Below are positions 1 to 8,989 of a stretch of DNA of 64,000 nt, one piece after another; within the stretch, counting starts at the first letter, position 1, and each line of letters begins with the position of its first letter. Origin of the DNA: Romboutsia lituseburensis DSM 797 (GTDB taxonomy: Bacteria; Bacillota; Clostridia; Peptostreptococcales; Peptostreptococcaceae). Below the pieces are notes generated by a model. It worked only from the letters and a program-made list of their open reading frames with translations. It was not told the origin of the DNA and made no database searches. Both the position numbers and the translations under genes were made by a program. The stretch covers positions 24,001 to 88,000 of the forward strand of contig NZ_FNGW01000013.1 of the NCBI RefSeq assembly GCF_900103615.1. The letters run 5' to 3'.

Positions 1-1
1 A

Positions 2-28
2 GCTCAATTAGAAGTTGCAGCTGAATAA
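2..28 (+). CDS. 3' end of an upstream gene, probably spoVG (partial)
   Basis: Only the last eight codons and the stop are inside the window; they read AQLEVAAE followed by TAA. A terminator follows, then glmU. In Bacillus and C. difficile the gene just before glmU is spoVG, which encodes a small DNA-binding regulator of division and sporulation. The identity rests on that gene order, because eight residues cannot identify a family. Confidence 0.45.
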   Translation, partial: AQLEVAAE

Positions 29-58
29 TTATTATATAAATTAAGATGACAAATTGCA

Positions 59-84
59 AGAGTCGAACTATTCGGCTCTTTTTT
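59..84 (+). terminator. Intrinsic terminator after the spoVG-like gene
   Basis: Nine-base-pair stem (59-67 with 71-79, one G-U pair), loop CTA, then a run of six T. It separates the upstream gene from glmU. Confidence 0.85.
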
Positions 85-157
85 GTGCTTAAAATTTTTG
101 TAATAATGTATACTTTTATGTAAAAAAGTGCTATATTAATTAGTGATGACAAAGACA

Positions 158-186
158 TTGTATACAAACAATAAAATTTACATAAT
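158..186 (+). promoter_or_regulatory. Possible vegetative promoter for glmU-prs
   Basis: TTGTAT and CATAAT are separated by 17 bases, 64 bases before the glmU start. Both boxes are imperfect and the region is AT-rich, so this is only a plausible sigma-A-type promoter. Confidence 0.4.
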
Positions 187-249
187 ATAGATATATAGGA
201 AATAATAACAGAAAAAATAACATAGAAACACGAAGATAGGAGTGGGGAC

Positions 250-1623
250 ATGAACTTTAAAGCTGTAATCCTTGCTGCAGGCAAGGGAACAAGAATGAAG
301 TCTAAATTTCCAAAAGTAATACATCAAGTATGTGGAAAAGAAATGGTTAACCATGTAATAGACGTATGTAAAAAATCAGGAGTTAATGATATAGTAACTA
401 TATTAGGTCATGAAAGTGATGTAGTAAAAGAAAGATTGCCTGAAAATACTATGATAGCAATGCAAACTGAACAATTAGGAACAGGTCATGCTGTTATAAT
501 GGCTAAAGAATATATAAATGATGAAGATACAATAGTAGTATTATGCGGAGACACACCTTTAGTTAAAGAAGAAACTTTAAAAAGATTATTTGACTATCAC
601 ATAAATCATGGATATCATGCAACTGTACTTACAACAGAAGTTGCCAACCCAACAGGATACGGAAGAATAATAAGAGATGAAAATAAAGATTTACTTAAAA
701 TAGTAGAACAAAAAGATGCTAATGAAGAAGAAAAGAATGCAAAAGAGATAAACTCAGGAATATATTGTTTTAATGGAAAGAGTTTAAGAGAATCTTTAGA
801 TTTATTAGATAACAATAATGCTCAAGGAGAATACTATTTAACAGACACTATAAAAATAATGAGAGATAAAGGTCAAAAAGTAGGAGCTTTCAATGGTTCA
901 ACAATAGAAGAACTAATGGGAGTAAATTCAAGAGTAGAACTTTCAAGAGCCGAAGAAATAATGAGAAGAAGAATAAATGAATCTCACATGGTAAATGGAG
1001 TTACTATAATAGATGTAAATTCAACATATATAGAAGCTAATGTTGAAATAGGAAATGACACTATAGTATATCCAGGAGCAATGCTAAAAGGAACAACAAA
1101 AATAGGATCAAGTTGTACAGTTGGTATGAACTCATGTATAACAAATTCACAAATTGGTGATTATACAGAAGTAATAAACTCAACTATAATAGATAGTAAA
1201 GTTGGAGAAAATACAACAGTTGGTCCATATGCATATTTAAGACCAAAGAGTAACATAGGAAACAATGTTAAGATAGGAGACTTCGTAGAAGTTAAAAATG
1301 CTACAATAGAAGATAATTCAAAAGCATCACATCTTTCATATATTGGAGATGCTCATGTTGGTAAAAATGTTAACATAGGATGTGGAGTAGTATTTGTAAA
1401 CTACGATGGAAAAAATAAATTTAAATCTGTAGTTAAGGATGGAGCATTTATAGGCTCAAATTCTAATTTAGTTGCGCCGGTAACAGTAGAAGAAAAAGGA
1501 TATGTAGCTACAGGTTCAACTATAACAGATGATGTTCCTAAGTCAGCATTAGCAATAGCTAGACAAAGACAGGTCATCAAAGAAGGTTGGGTAGAGAATA
1601 AAGATCAAAAAGATAAAAAGTAG
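250..1623 (+). CDS. glmU: Bifunctional UDP-GlcNAc pyrophosphorylase / glucosamine-1-phosphate acetyltransferase
   Basis: GlmU acetylates glucosamine-1-phosphate and uridylates the product, giving cytoplasmic UDP-GlcNAc for peptidoglycan and wall polymers. The N-terminal half has the nucleotidyltransferase loop LAAGKGTRMKS, the motif GTGHAV and the metal-binding GDTPL. The C-terminal half (about residue 250 on) is a run of hexapeptide repeats, the left-handed beta helix of the acetyltransferase. Its length of 457 aa is normal. The ATG start follows the ribosome site AGGAGTGGGG. The gene is followed by prs after 87 bases with no terminator between, so the two are probably co-transcribed as in other Firmicutes. 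Confidence 0.97.
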   Translation: MNFKAVILAAGKGTRMKSKFPKVIHQVCGKEMVNHVIDVCKKSGVNDIVTILGHESDVVKERLPENTMIAMQTEQLGTGHAVIMAKEYINDEDTIVVLCGDTPLVKEETLKRLFDYHINHGYHATVLTTEVANPTGYGRIIRDENKDLLKIVEQKDANEEEKNAKEINSGIYCFNGKSLRESLDLLDNNNAQGEYYLTDTIKIMRDKGQKVGAFNGSTIEELMGVNSRVELSRAEEIMRRRINESHMVNGVTIIDVNSTYIEANVEIGNDTIVYPGAMLKGTTKIGSSCTVGMNSCITNSQIGDYTEVINSTIIDSKVGENTTVGPYAYLRPKSNIGNNVKIGDFVEVKNATIEDNSKASHLSYIGDAHVGKNVNIGCGVVFVNYDGKNKFKSVVKDGAFIGSNSNLVAPVTVEEKGYVATGSTITDDVPKSALAIARQRQVIKEGWVENKDQKDKK

Positions 1624-1710
1624 CAACTAACAAGCTTATTATTTTCAAGCAAATAGCTTTGAATTTTTAATAAATATAACCAATGTTTTAAAATTTTCGG
1701 GAGGATAAAA

Positions 1711-2661
1711 ATGAACACTAGCGGAAGCGAAATCAAAATACTTGCAGGAAATTCATCAAAAGAATTAGCTCAAAAGATAGCTGATCACATAGGAGTACCA
1801 GTAGCAGATTGTGAAGTTGGAACTTTTAGTGACGGGGAAATAAGCGTAAACATAACTGAAACAGTAAGAGGTTGTGATGTTTTCGTTGTTCAATCAACTA
1901 ATAGTCCAGTAAATGATAATTTAATGGAATTATTAATAATGATAGATGCATTAAGAAGAGCATCAGCAGGAAGGGTAACTGCAGTTATTCCTTACTACGG
2001 ATATGCAAGACAAGATAGAAAAGCTAAGGCAAGAGATCCAATCACAGCAAAATTAGTTGCAAACTTAATTACAGCTGCAGGAGCAGATAGAGTTTTAACA
2101 ATGGATTTACATGCAGCTCAGATACAAGGATACTTCGATATACCACTAGATCATTTACAAGGTGGAAATATATTAGCAGATTACTTCAACACTAAGAACA
2201 TAGAAGATTTAGTTGTAGTATCTCCTGATTTAGGAAGTGTTACAAGATCTAGAAAATTTGCTAATGGATTAGACGGAGATGTTCCAATAGCTATAATAGA
2301 CAAGAGAAGACCTAAGGCTAACGTATGTGAAGTAATGAACATAATAGGTGATGTTAAAGGTAAAAATGTTATATTATTAGACGATATGATAGATACAGCT
2401 GGTACTATAGTTAATGCAGCTAATGCACTTAAAGAATTTGGTGCTAAAGATGTATATGCTTGTTGTACTCATGGTGTATTATCAGGTCCTGCTATAGAAA
2501 GAATAGAAGGTTCTGCTATAGATGAGTTAATAGTACTTGATACTATACAACTTCCAGAAGAAAAGAAAATAGATAAGATTCAAGTAAAAACAGTTGCTCC
2601 TTTATTTGGGGATGCTATAAAGAAAATATTCGCTAATGAATCAGTTAGTAAATTATTCTAA
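1711..2661 (+). CDS. prs: Ribose-phosphate pyrophosphokinase (PRPP synthase)
   Basis: Prs converts ribose-5-phosphate and ATP into PRPP, the precursor of purines, pyrimidines, histidine, tryptophan and NAD. The 316 aa length is typical. Visible class-I signatures are the metal-binding stretch [18 protein letters not shown], the flexible-loop region [15 protein letters not shown], and the PRPP loop [12 protein letters not shown]. The ATG start follows GGGAGG. It is downstream of glmU and closed by a strong terminator. Normally pth or ctc follows prs in Bacillus; here the pilus locus intervenes. Confidence 0.97.
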   Translation: MNTSGSEIKILAGNSSKELAQKIADHIGVPVADCEVGTFSDGEISVNITETVRGCDVFVVQSTNSPVNDNLMELLIMIDALRRASAGRVTAVIPYYGYARQDRKAKARDPITAKLVANLITAAGADRVLTMDLHAAQIQGYFDIPLDHLQGGNILADYFNTKNIEDLVVVSPDLGSVTRSRKFANGLDGDVPIAIIDKRRPKANVCEVMNIIGDVKGKNVILLDDMIDTAGTIVNAANALKEFGAKDVYACCTHGVLSGPAIERIEGSAIDELIVLDTIQLPEEKKIDKIQVKTVAPLFGDAIKKIFANESVSKLF

Positions 2662-2671
2662 TTAAAGTTAA

Positions 2672-2705
2672 AATGCACATTATTTTATATAATGTGCATT
2701 TTTTA
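2672..2705 (+). terminator. Intrinsic terminator after prs
   Basis: Perfect 12-bp stem (2672-2683 with 2689-2700), five-base loop, then a T run. It closes the glmU-prs unit and isolates it from the pilin genes. Confidence 0.92.
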
Positions 2706-2915
2706 TGCAATAGAAGAAGTAGTTGGCACATGAGAGATAAAACCTACGTGGTTATCTAAGGTAAGTAAAAATTTTATTTATAAGATTGTTTCATATGTAA
2801 CATTAATACTGTAATTAGTATAAAGTTTATATAAAGATATGAAAATGTAAAATTTTAATAGATTGATCAAAATACTTAAAGTGCTCATGGCTTATATATA
2901 AACTATGAGCCTTTT
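2706..2915 (+). other. Unassigned leader before the first pilin, ending in a terminator-like hairpin
   Basis: No ORF of note is present. A bulged hairpin lies at 2735-2757 (AGATAA, a two-base bulge, CC, paired with GGTTATCT around loop TACGT). A second hairpin at 2883-2910 (GCTCATGG with CTATGAGC) is followed by CTTTT and looks like a weak terminator about 85 bases before the pilin start. The layout of possible fold plus terminator plus gene resembles an attenuated leader. I do not recognise a known riboswitch class in it. Confidence 0.35.
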
Positions 2916-2997
2916 AATATAATATAAAACTCAAAATAATAAAGTGTGTTATTATTTAAATAAATTAAATATATAGTTAATAGGGGTGGTTGATAAA

Positions 2998-3594
2998 ATG
3001 ATACATAAGATCAAAAATAAAAAGGGATTTACGCTAGTTGAGTTATTAGTAGTAATAGCAATAATAGGAATATTAGCAGTATTAGCAGTGCCAAGTTTAT
3101 TTAAATCAATAGGAAAAGCTAAAATTTCTGATGTAGAAGCAGATTATTCTGCAATAAAAAGTGCAGTTTTAGCTGAATATGTAGAAAATGGACAATTACC
3201 ATATGAAATAGCAAATCAAAGTTTTATAGATAAATACATAGATGGGGGATCTACAAAAACTCCATTAGGAGGATATTATCATATAGTTCCAGATTATACT
3301 TACAAATCTGGAGAACAAGACAAGCCATATATAAATTTTGGAGGATGGGAATACGATAAAGAAAGCAAAGAATTTAAATATATAGAACCAGGTGAATTGC
3401 AAAATAAATTTAAAGCTATTTTGGCCTTAAGACCATATAAAGCTAATTCAAATGAAATAGAAGAACATTCTAAGCTTACAGAGTCTCAATTCCATCAGTT
3501 AGGAAGAGATTTAGGATATCAAAATATATTTTTAAGTAATAAAGACTTTAAAAAATATGGAATGGAAATATATTTAGGGTTAATAGACAAATAG
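2998..3594 (+). CDS. Type IV pilin, first of a tandem pair
   Basis: The protein starts with a short basic leader ending KNKKG, then the class-III signal FTLVELLVVIAIIGILAV. Prepilin peptidase should cleave after the glycine, leaving N-terminal Phe and Glu5. An ATG at 2998 is preferred over the GTG twelve bases upstream because AGGGGTGG lies eight bases before the ATG and would overlap the GTG. The product is 198 aa. Its hydrophobic N terminus is nearly identical to the next pilin, but the globular part is larger and unrelated by eye, rich in Tyr and Gly around residues 70-120. It lies upstream of the c-di-GMP riboswitch, so that switch should not control it. It may be an alternative major or a minor pilin. 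Confidence 0.88.
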   Translation: MIHKIKNKKGFTLVELLVVIAIIGILAVLAVPSLFKSIGKAKISDVEADYSAIKSAVLAEYVENGQLPYEIANQSFIDKYIDGGSTKTPLGGYYHIVPDYTYKSGEQDKPYINFGGWEYDKESKEFKYIEPGELQNKFKAILALRPYKANSNEIEEHSKLTESQFHQLGRDLGYQNIFLSNKDFKKYGMEIYLGLIDK

Positions 3595-3664
3595 TTAAAA
3601 TATACACAAAAATAATAAAAGTTTTAAAATTAAATCATTTTAAATGTAATTAAAGTATATTAAT

Positions 3665-3694
3665 TGACAAACCATATTTTGGTACAATATAATT
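3665..3694 (+). promoter_or_regulatory. Strong sigma-A-type promoter for the pilA1 riboswitch transcript
   Basis: Consensus TTGACA (3665-3670) and consensus TATAAT (3689-3694) are 18 bases apart. Transcription should start near 3701, a few bases before the c-di-GMP-II aptamer. Two perfect boxes in the right place make this one of the best promoters in the window. Confidence 0.85.
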
Positions 3695-3717
3695 ATACTA
3701 AAGGATATTACACTAAG

Positions 3718-3781
3718 GGACTAAGAAACATATACTTAATTTGGGCGCTTTGGATATGTGGAGTTAGTAGCGCAACCGACG
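3718..3781 (+). promoter_or_regulatory. Cyclic di-GMP class II riboswitch aptamer
   Basis: The 3' half contains GAGTTAGTAGCGCAACCGAC, which matches the conserved core of c-di-GMP-II aptamers as I recall it. The paired GGGCGCT (3743-3749) and AGCGCAACC form the pseudoknot helix, and ACATAT (3729-3734) pairs with ATATGT (3755-3760) as the P2 helix. AAACA precedes P2, as in known members. A convincing P1 helix is not obvious by eye. An intrinsic terminator follows directly. In C. difficile a c-di-GMP-II switch lies before pilA1 and turns it on when c-di-GMP is high; the same logic is inferred here. Confidence 0.9.
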
Positions 3782-3818
3782 ACTATATTCATAACTTTGA
3801 TTATAGTCATTTTTTATT
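3782..3818 (+). terminator. Riboswitch expression-platform terminator
   Basis: GACTATA (3782-3788) pairs with TATAGTC (3803-3809), followed by a T-rich run. The stem starts at the last base of the aptamer, so ligand binding could favour or prevent it. GACTA at 3720-3724, just 5' of the aptamer core, could pair with the 3' arm as an alternative, but five pairs is thin evidence. Confidence 0.8.
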
Positions 3819-3879
3819 TTAAAATTAAATCATAGAAAATTAACTTAGTATTAAAGTTAAAAATGAGGGGAGTTTTGGA

Positions 3880-4347
3880 ATGTTAAAAAAGAAAAATAAC
3901 AAAGGATTTACATTAGTTGAGTTATTGGTAGTAATAGCTATAATAGGAATATTAGCAGTAGTTGCAGTGCCAGCATTATTTAAAAATATAGAAAAAGGAA
4001 AAGTTTCAGATTTAGAAGCAGATATAAGTGCAATAAGAAGTGCATCATTATCATATTATGCAGATAACTCAACTTATCCAGAGGGTGATATATTTGATAA
4101 AGATGGAAATGTTACAAATACTGATATAAAAGATGAGATAGAAGGATTAAGTAATCCATTTAAAGCTACTAATTACACTCTTGAAGAATCTTCTCCAGGA
4201 GGAGCATTACAATTAAAAATAACTCAAAAATCAGGTTCTGAAATGAGTGAAAATGCATTATCAAAATTAAAAAAAGATTTAGGTGATATGGTAGTAGGAA
4301 AAGACGAAAACTCAACAACAATAACAATAAATTTAATAAATAAATAA
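3880..4347 (+). CDS. pilA1: Type IV major pilin (PilA1-like)
   Basis: The 155 aa prepilin has leader MLKKKNNKG, cleavage site G|F, and the helix FTLVELLVVIAIIGILAV with Glu5. After processing it would assemble into the pilus shaft at the cell membrane. The ATG start follows GAGGGGAG. It sits behind the c-di-GMP-II riboswitch and its terminator and immediately before pilB, matching C. difficile pilA1 (CD3513). A strong hairpin follows the gene, so the pilin should be made in excess over the machinery genes. Confidence 0.93.
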   Translation: MLKKKNNKGFTLVELLVVIAIIGILAVVAVPALFKNIEKGKVSDLEADISAIRSASLSYYADNSTYPEGDIFDKDGNVTNTDIKDEIEGLSNPFKATNYTLEESSPGGALQLKITQKSGSEMSENALSKLKKDLGDMVVGKDENSTTITINLINK

Positions 4348-4355
4348 AGTATTGA

Positions 4356-4389
4356 AGCGTTTATAAACTGATGTTTATAAGCGCTTTTT
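4356..4389 (+). terminator. Terminator between pilA1 and pilB
   Basis: Thirteen-base-pair stem (4356-4368 with 4373-4385, one T-G pair), loop TGAT, then a T run. Partial read-through would give high pilin and lower machinery expression. Confidence 0.85.
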
Positions 4390-4490
4390 AAATAAATAAT
4401 ACAGGCATTCATTATTTATTACTAAAAAATAGTATGAGCAGTTATTTAAATAAAAATTAATATAATAAAATCTAAAACAGAGGTGAGATA

Positions 4491-6167
4491 ATGGCTCAAA
4501 AGGTAAGAATAGGAGATAAATTAGTAGAAAGCGGGTATATAAGCGATGAACAGTTAGAAAGAGCCCTTTCACTGCAACGAGGAACGGGAAAAAGAATAGG
4601 AGAAATATTAATAGAACAAGGTCTTATAAGTGCTGAAACATTAACATCAGTGTTAACTGACTTATTAAATATAGAAAATGTGACATTAACACCATCTATA
4701 ATAGAACCTTCAGCAACAAAATTAATACCTGAAAATATATGTAAAAGATATGCTGTGTTCCCATTTAGGATTGAAAATGATAGATTATCAGTAGCAATGG
4801 CGGATCCTCAAGATAGAGTAGCAATGCAAGATATACGACGAATATCAGGTAAAGATATAATTCCATATATAAGTAGTATTGGAGAAATTAATCAATCTAT
4901 AGATAGTTGTTACTCGAGCGCAGATTTAAATAAAGCCATAAATGAATATGTTCAAACAAAAAAAGAAATAGCAAAAGATGATATATTGCTAGAGGATGAT
5001 GTAAATGCAGCTCCTATAGTAAGGCTAGTTCATAGTATATTAGAAAGCGCTGTAAGAATAAAGGCAAGTGATATACATATAGAGCAAGAGGGCGATTATA
5101 TGAGAATTAGATTTAGGGTAGATGGCTTACTTAGAGAACATATGAAGACAAGTTCAAAACCATATCGAGCAGTAGTGAGTCGTATAAAAATTATGGGAGG
5201 ACTTAATATATCAGAGAAAAGGTTACCTCAAGATGGGAGGATAATTCAAAATATAGATAATAAAACTATCGATTTTAGGGTTTCTACAATGCCAACTATT
5301 AGAGACGAAAAAGTAGTTATGAGGGTCTTAGATAAGACAAGCTATCTTGTAGGAAAGCATGCTTTAGGTCTAAATAATGATAATATAAACCTATATGATG
5401 AACTTTTATCAAAGCCATATGGATTAATATTAGTTGTAGGTCCGACAGGAAGTGGAAAAACGACTACTTTATACTCGATGTTAAATCAGTTAAATAGTAT
5501 TGAGAAAAATATATTAACAATAGAAGACCCAATAGAATATGACTTAGAAGGAATTAATCAGTCACAAATAAATGTAAAAGCAGGACTTGATTTTAGTAAT
5601 GCTCTAAGGGCGTTCATGCGTCAAGATCCCGATATTATAATGGTTGGGGAGATAAGAGATTTAAATACAGCAGAAATAGCAATAAGAGCAGCATTAACAG
5701 GACACTTAGTATTAAGTACTTTACATGCAAATACAGCTGTGGGTGCAATTTCAAGATTATTAGATATGAATGTTCCTGGATATTTACTTACATCATCTGT
5801 AGTAGGTGTTGTTTCTCAGCGGTTAGTAAGAAGATTATGCCCACACTGTAAAGAAGGTAAAAAAGCTGAAATAGGTGAAAAACAAGCATTAGGAATTTCT
5901 GTAGAACAAGAGGTGACAGTATACAAATCAGTAGGGTGCAATAGATGCGGAAATCAAGGTTATAAGGGAAGAGTAGGGGTATACGAAATCCTTATGTTAG
6001 ATAGAGAGATAAGAAATTTAATTAACAGTGGTGCTAAAGAAGATGAAATACTAGAAATGTCTAAAAATAATGGAATGAAAGTATTAAAAGATGATGCAGT
6101 TTTTAAAGTTATAAATGGCGATACTTCTATAGAAGAAATGCTAAAAGTAACATTTACAGCTCAGTAA
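4491..6167 (+). CDS. pilB: Type IV pilus assembly ATPase
   Basis: PilB is the cytoplasmic hexameric motor that powers pilin extrusion. The N terminus (about 1-150) is an MshEN/GspE-N-type domain, often a c-di-GMP-binding module in this family. The Walker A motif GPTGSGKTT starts at residue 317, the Walker B region DPDIIMVGEIRD spans about 379-390, and the zinc tetracysteine motif is C450/C453 and C483/C486. The length of 558 aa is normal. The ATG start follows AGAGGTGAG. It begins the machinery part of the operon and is followed by pilC after 11 bases. Confidence 0.96.
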   Translation: MAQKVRIGDKLVESGYISDEQLERALSLQRGTGKRIGEILIEQGLISAETLTSVLTDLLNIENVTLTPSIIEPSATKLIPENICKRYAVFPFRIENDRLSVAMADPQDRVAMQDIRRISGKDIIPYISSIGEINQSIDSCYSSADLNKAINEYVQTKKEIAKDDILLEDDVNAAPIVRLVHSILESAVRIKASDIHIEQEGDYMRIRFRVDGLLREHMKTSSKPYRAVVSRIKIMGGLNISEKRLPQDGRIIQNIDNKTIDFRVSTMPTIRDEKVVMRVLDKTSYLVGKHALGLNNDNINLYDELLSKPYGLILVVGPTGSGKTTTLYSMLNQLNSIEKNILTIEDPIEYDLEGINQSQINVKAGLDFSNALRAFMRQDPDIIMVGEIRDLNTAEIAIRAALTGHLVLSTLHANTAVGAISRLLDMNVPGYLLTSSVVGVVSQRLVRRLCPHCKEGKKAEIGEKQALGISVEQEVTVYKSVGCNRCGNQGYKGRVGVYEILMLDREIRNLINSGAKEDEILEMSKNNGMKVLKDDAVFKVINGDTSIEEMLKVTFTAQ

Positions 6168-6178
6168 GAGGTGATTAA

Positions 6179-7384
6179 ATGAAAAATTATAAGTATATAG
6201 CTATAATGGTTAATGGTAAAAAAACAAAAGGAGTTATTACTGCAAATGATTTTAATGATGCAAGACGCAAATTAAGAGAAAAGAAATTAAGAGTATTAGA
6301 TATAAAAGAGCATACTGATGGAAATTTATTTAGTAATAAATTTTCTAAGAATAGGCTTAAATCGGATACAATAAGCCATTTTTGTAGACAGTATGGAATT
6401 ATACTAGCTTCAGGTATAAATAGTATAACTGGTCTTGAAAGTTTAGCGAAAAGATCGGGAAACAAATTATTATCAGAAGAAATAATAAGAATTGTGAATG
6501 ATTTAAAATCAGGATCTACTTTAGCTGATTCTATGTTAAATGAGAAGTCTAAATTTCCTAAACTTTTGGGTGCAATGGTTGCAACAGGGGAAGCAACAGG
6601 TACATTGGAAGAAGTATTTAAAAGTATGGGGACTTTTTATGAAAGAGAACACAGAATAAATCAAAAGATGAAAAATGCATCTATGTACCCTCTTATTATA
6701 GGAACAACTAGTTTCATAATGTTATTTATATTTAGTAGTTTTGTAATGCCAAAAATGATGGAATCTATTATACAAGTTGGAGCAACAATGCCTCCAATAA
6801 GTAAAGCTATAATGGTAGTTGGACATTTTATGAAAAACTATTGGTATTTAGTCTTATTATTTATAGTTGGGAGTATATTATTTATAAAAAAATATGTCAA
6901 AACACCTATAGGAAGACATAATAAAGACGTATTAATAAATAAAACTCCATTATTAGGAAAAGGTATAAAAGCTGTAGTTTCTATGAGATTTTCTAAAGCA
7001 TTGTATTTATTTGTTTCTACGGGTTTTCCGCTATTGCAAGGACTTGATTATATAAAAGAAAGCCTAAACAATTCAATAGCAGAGAAATCTATTCAAGATG
7101 CGAAGGATGGCATAATAAGAGGGGAAAATCTTGCTGATAACCTTGAAAAAGGGGGATATTTTGATCCTGTTTTAGTACAGATGCTTTCTATTGGAGAGCA
7201 GACAGGTCAGTTAGAAAATATAAGTAATCAAATGTCGGAGTTTTATGAGCATGAGGCAGAAATTTACTTAAACAGAATGGTATCAATGATAGAACCTATA
7301 ATGATAATAATAGTTGGTATTATAGCTGCATTTTTAGTTATAGGAGTATTTTTACCGATGTTGAGTATTTATGATGCCATTTAA
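6179..7384 (+). CDS. pilC: Type IV pilus inner-membrane platform protein
   Basis: PilC is the membrane platform coupling the PilB and PilT motors to the growing pilus. It has a short cytoplasmic N terminus and two GspF-type repeats (about 70-190 and 270-395), with hydrophobic segments near 165-190, 215-235 and 370-395. The length of 401 aa is typical. The start ATG follows AGAGGTG, 11 bases after pilB. Its place between pilB and pilMN is the standard order. Confidence 0.94.
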   Translation: MKNYKYIAIMVNGKKTKGVITANDFNDARRKLREKKLRVLDIKEHTDGNLFSNKFSKNRLKSDTISHFCRQYGIILASGINSITGLESLAKRSGNKLLSEEIIRIVNDLKSGSTLADSMLNEKSKFPKLLGAMVATGEATGTLEEVFKSMGTFYEREHRINQKMKNASMYPLIIGTTSFIMLFIFSSFVMPKMMESIIQVGATMPPISKAIMVVGHFMKNYWYLVLLFIVGSILFIKKYVKTPIGRHNKDVLINKTPLLGKGIKAVVSMRFSKALYLFVSTGFPLLQGLDYIKESLNNSIAEKSIQDAKDGIIRGENLADNLEKGGYFDPVLVQMLSIGEQTGQLENISNQMSEFYEHEAEIYLNRMVSMIEPIMIIIVGIIAAFLVIGVFLPMLSIYDAI

Positions 7385-7399
7385 AGGAGAGAATAGCGA

Positions 7400-8989
7400 A
7401 TGACGAAACTATATATATCTTACTATGGAGATTATATTTCTATAGTAGAGGGGGCATACAAAAAAAATAAGTTTAATATAAAAGATATTTTGTTTATGTC
7501 ATCAGATGAAATAGATAAAAATTATAATGATAAATATGACCTATTAAAATATGCATTAAAATCAAGTAATTATAAATCTAAAAAAGCGATTTTATGCTTA
7601 AATACTATTGATGTAATTGTTAAATCTAATAAAATTCCTAAAATAAATCCTAAAGATTTAGATGGAATTATGTCTATGGAAATAGATGAAATGATATCTC
7701 TTGAACGTGATGAATATATTTTTTCTTATGAAGTGATGAAAGAAATAGAAGATCAGGGTGAAGAGCAACTAGATTTGATTTTAGCAGGGGTAGAGAAAAA
7801 TGAAGTTAAAAATATTTTAAGTATATTTGATGAACATAATATAAATTTAGAATGCATTGATATATTGCCAGCAGCATACTCAAGATTATTAAAAGAAATT
7901 GAATATACTGATATGATGATAGTTAATACAGGAGGATATAGTACTTCTATTGATATATACAAGGAAGACTCTTTGTATATTCACGATAACGTTCCAGTAA
8001 GGTTAACTGAAGATGCTCAAATATATGATTATATGAGGTTAGTAGATGAAGCTAATGGACTAATGAACTATTATTCATCTAGGAACTTTGGGAAAATAGT
8101 GGATAACATAGTAGTTGTAGGTACGCATGCCCACAATAAAGAAGTTCAAGAAAGTTTTAAGAAGATGTTTGCTAGCGAAGTTATATCAGGAATAGAGAAT
8201 TTATACGATATAGATGAAGAGATAAAAGGAAACATTTTGGAAGCTGATTTAAATATAATTGTAGATAATATAGGATGTATGATTAGAGATAAATATAAAT
8301 CACCATATTTAAAAATGAATTTACTTCCAAATGAAATAAGAAGGAAACAAGAACGAAGAAAAAGAGTTATAAGATCGTTAGAAATAGCACCTCTAATATT
8401 AATAATTTTATATATTCCTATAATGGCATTTAATTTAATTAGTGGTTTAAAACAAAATCAGTTAAATGATATAACAAGACAAATAGATCAATTAAAAATA
8501 GATTATAGTCAAATTAGTGATATAGAAGAAAAAATAAATAAAAAAGAAGAAGAAATAAAAATTTATGATATGCTCATTAAAAAAGAACCAAAATGGGAAG
8601 CGATACTTAATTCTATAGATGAAAATATACCTTATAAAGTTCAATTAGATACATTAGGTATAAGTTATGTGTCAGATAAAGAAAAAAGAGACAATCAAAG
8701 TTTAGAAGATATTAAACTAAATGAAAAAGAAGAAAATGAAAAAAGTGATAAAGAAAAAGAGCAACCTTTATATGAAAAAGTACCTAACTTTATAACAATG
8801 GTAGGAAAAGCAGATACACCATCTCATGTAGGTCAATTTGTATATAAACTTAAAGAACTGCCTTACTTTGAAAATGTAAAATTATCAGGAGTATCAGAAC
8901 AAAAAGTGGAAGGACAAAATGGTCATAGGACTTCTTATAATTTTAGCATTACTGCAGATGTAAAGGATGGTGTAATTACAAATGAATAA
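7400..8989 (+). CDS. pilMN: Fused PilM-PilN type IV pilus assembly protein
   Basis: Residues 1 to about 310 look like PilM, the actin-like cytoplasmic protein of the alignment complex. A single membrane segment lies at about 327-350, followed by a coiled coil (about 350-390) and a PilN-like extracytoplasmic domain. In most Gram-negative bacteria these are two proteins; the fusion matches C. difficile PilMN. An acidic low-complexity stretch (about 435-455, rich in Lys and Glu) splits the PilN part. ATG start after AAAGGAGAG. It overlaps pilO by eight bases, indicating coupled translation. Confidence 0.9.
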   Translation: MTKLYISYYGDYISIVEGAYKKNKFNIKDILFMSSDEIDKNYNDKYDLLKYALKSSNYKSKKAILCLNTIDVIVKSNKIPKINPKDLDGIMSMEIDEMISLERDEYIFSYEVMKEIEDQGEEQLDLILAGVEKNEVKNILSIFDEHNINLECIDILPAAYSRLLKEIEYTDMMIVNTGGYSTSIDIYKEDSLYIHDNVPVRLTEDAQIYDYMRLVDEANGLMNYYSSRNFGKIVDNIVVVGTHAHNKEVQESFKKMFASEVISGIENLYDIDEEIKGNILEADLNIIVDNIGCMIRDKYKSPYLKMNLLPNEIRRKQERRKRVIRSLEIAPLILIILYIPIMAFNLISGLKQNQLNDITRQIDQLKIDYSQISDIEEKINKKEEEIKIYDMLIKKEPKWEAILNSIDENIPYKVQLDTLGISYVSDKEKRDNQSLEDIKLNEKEENEKSDKEKEQPLYEKVPNFITMVGKADTPSHVGQFVYKLKELPYFENVKLSGVSEQKVEGQNGHRTSYNFSITADVKDGVITNE

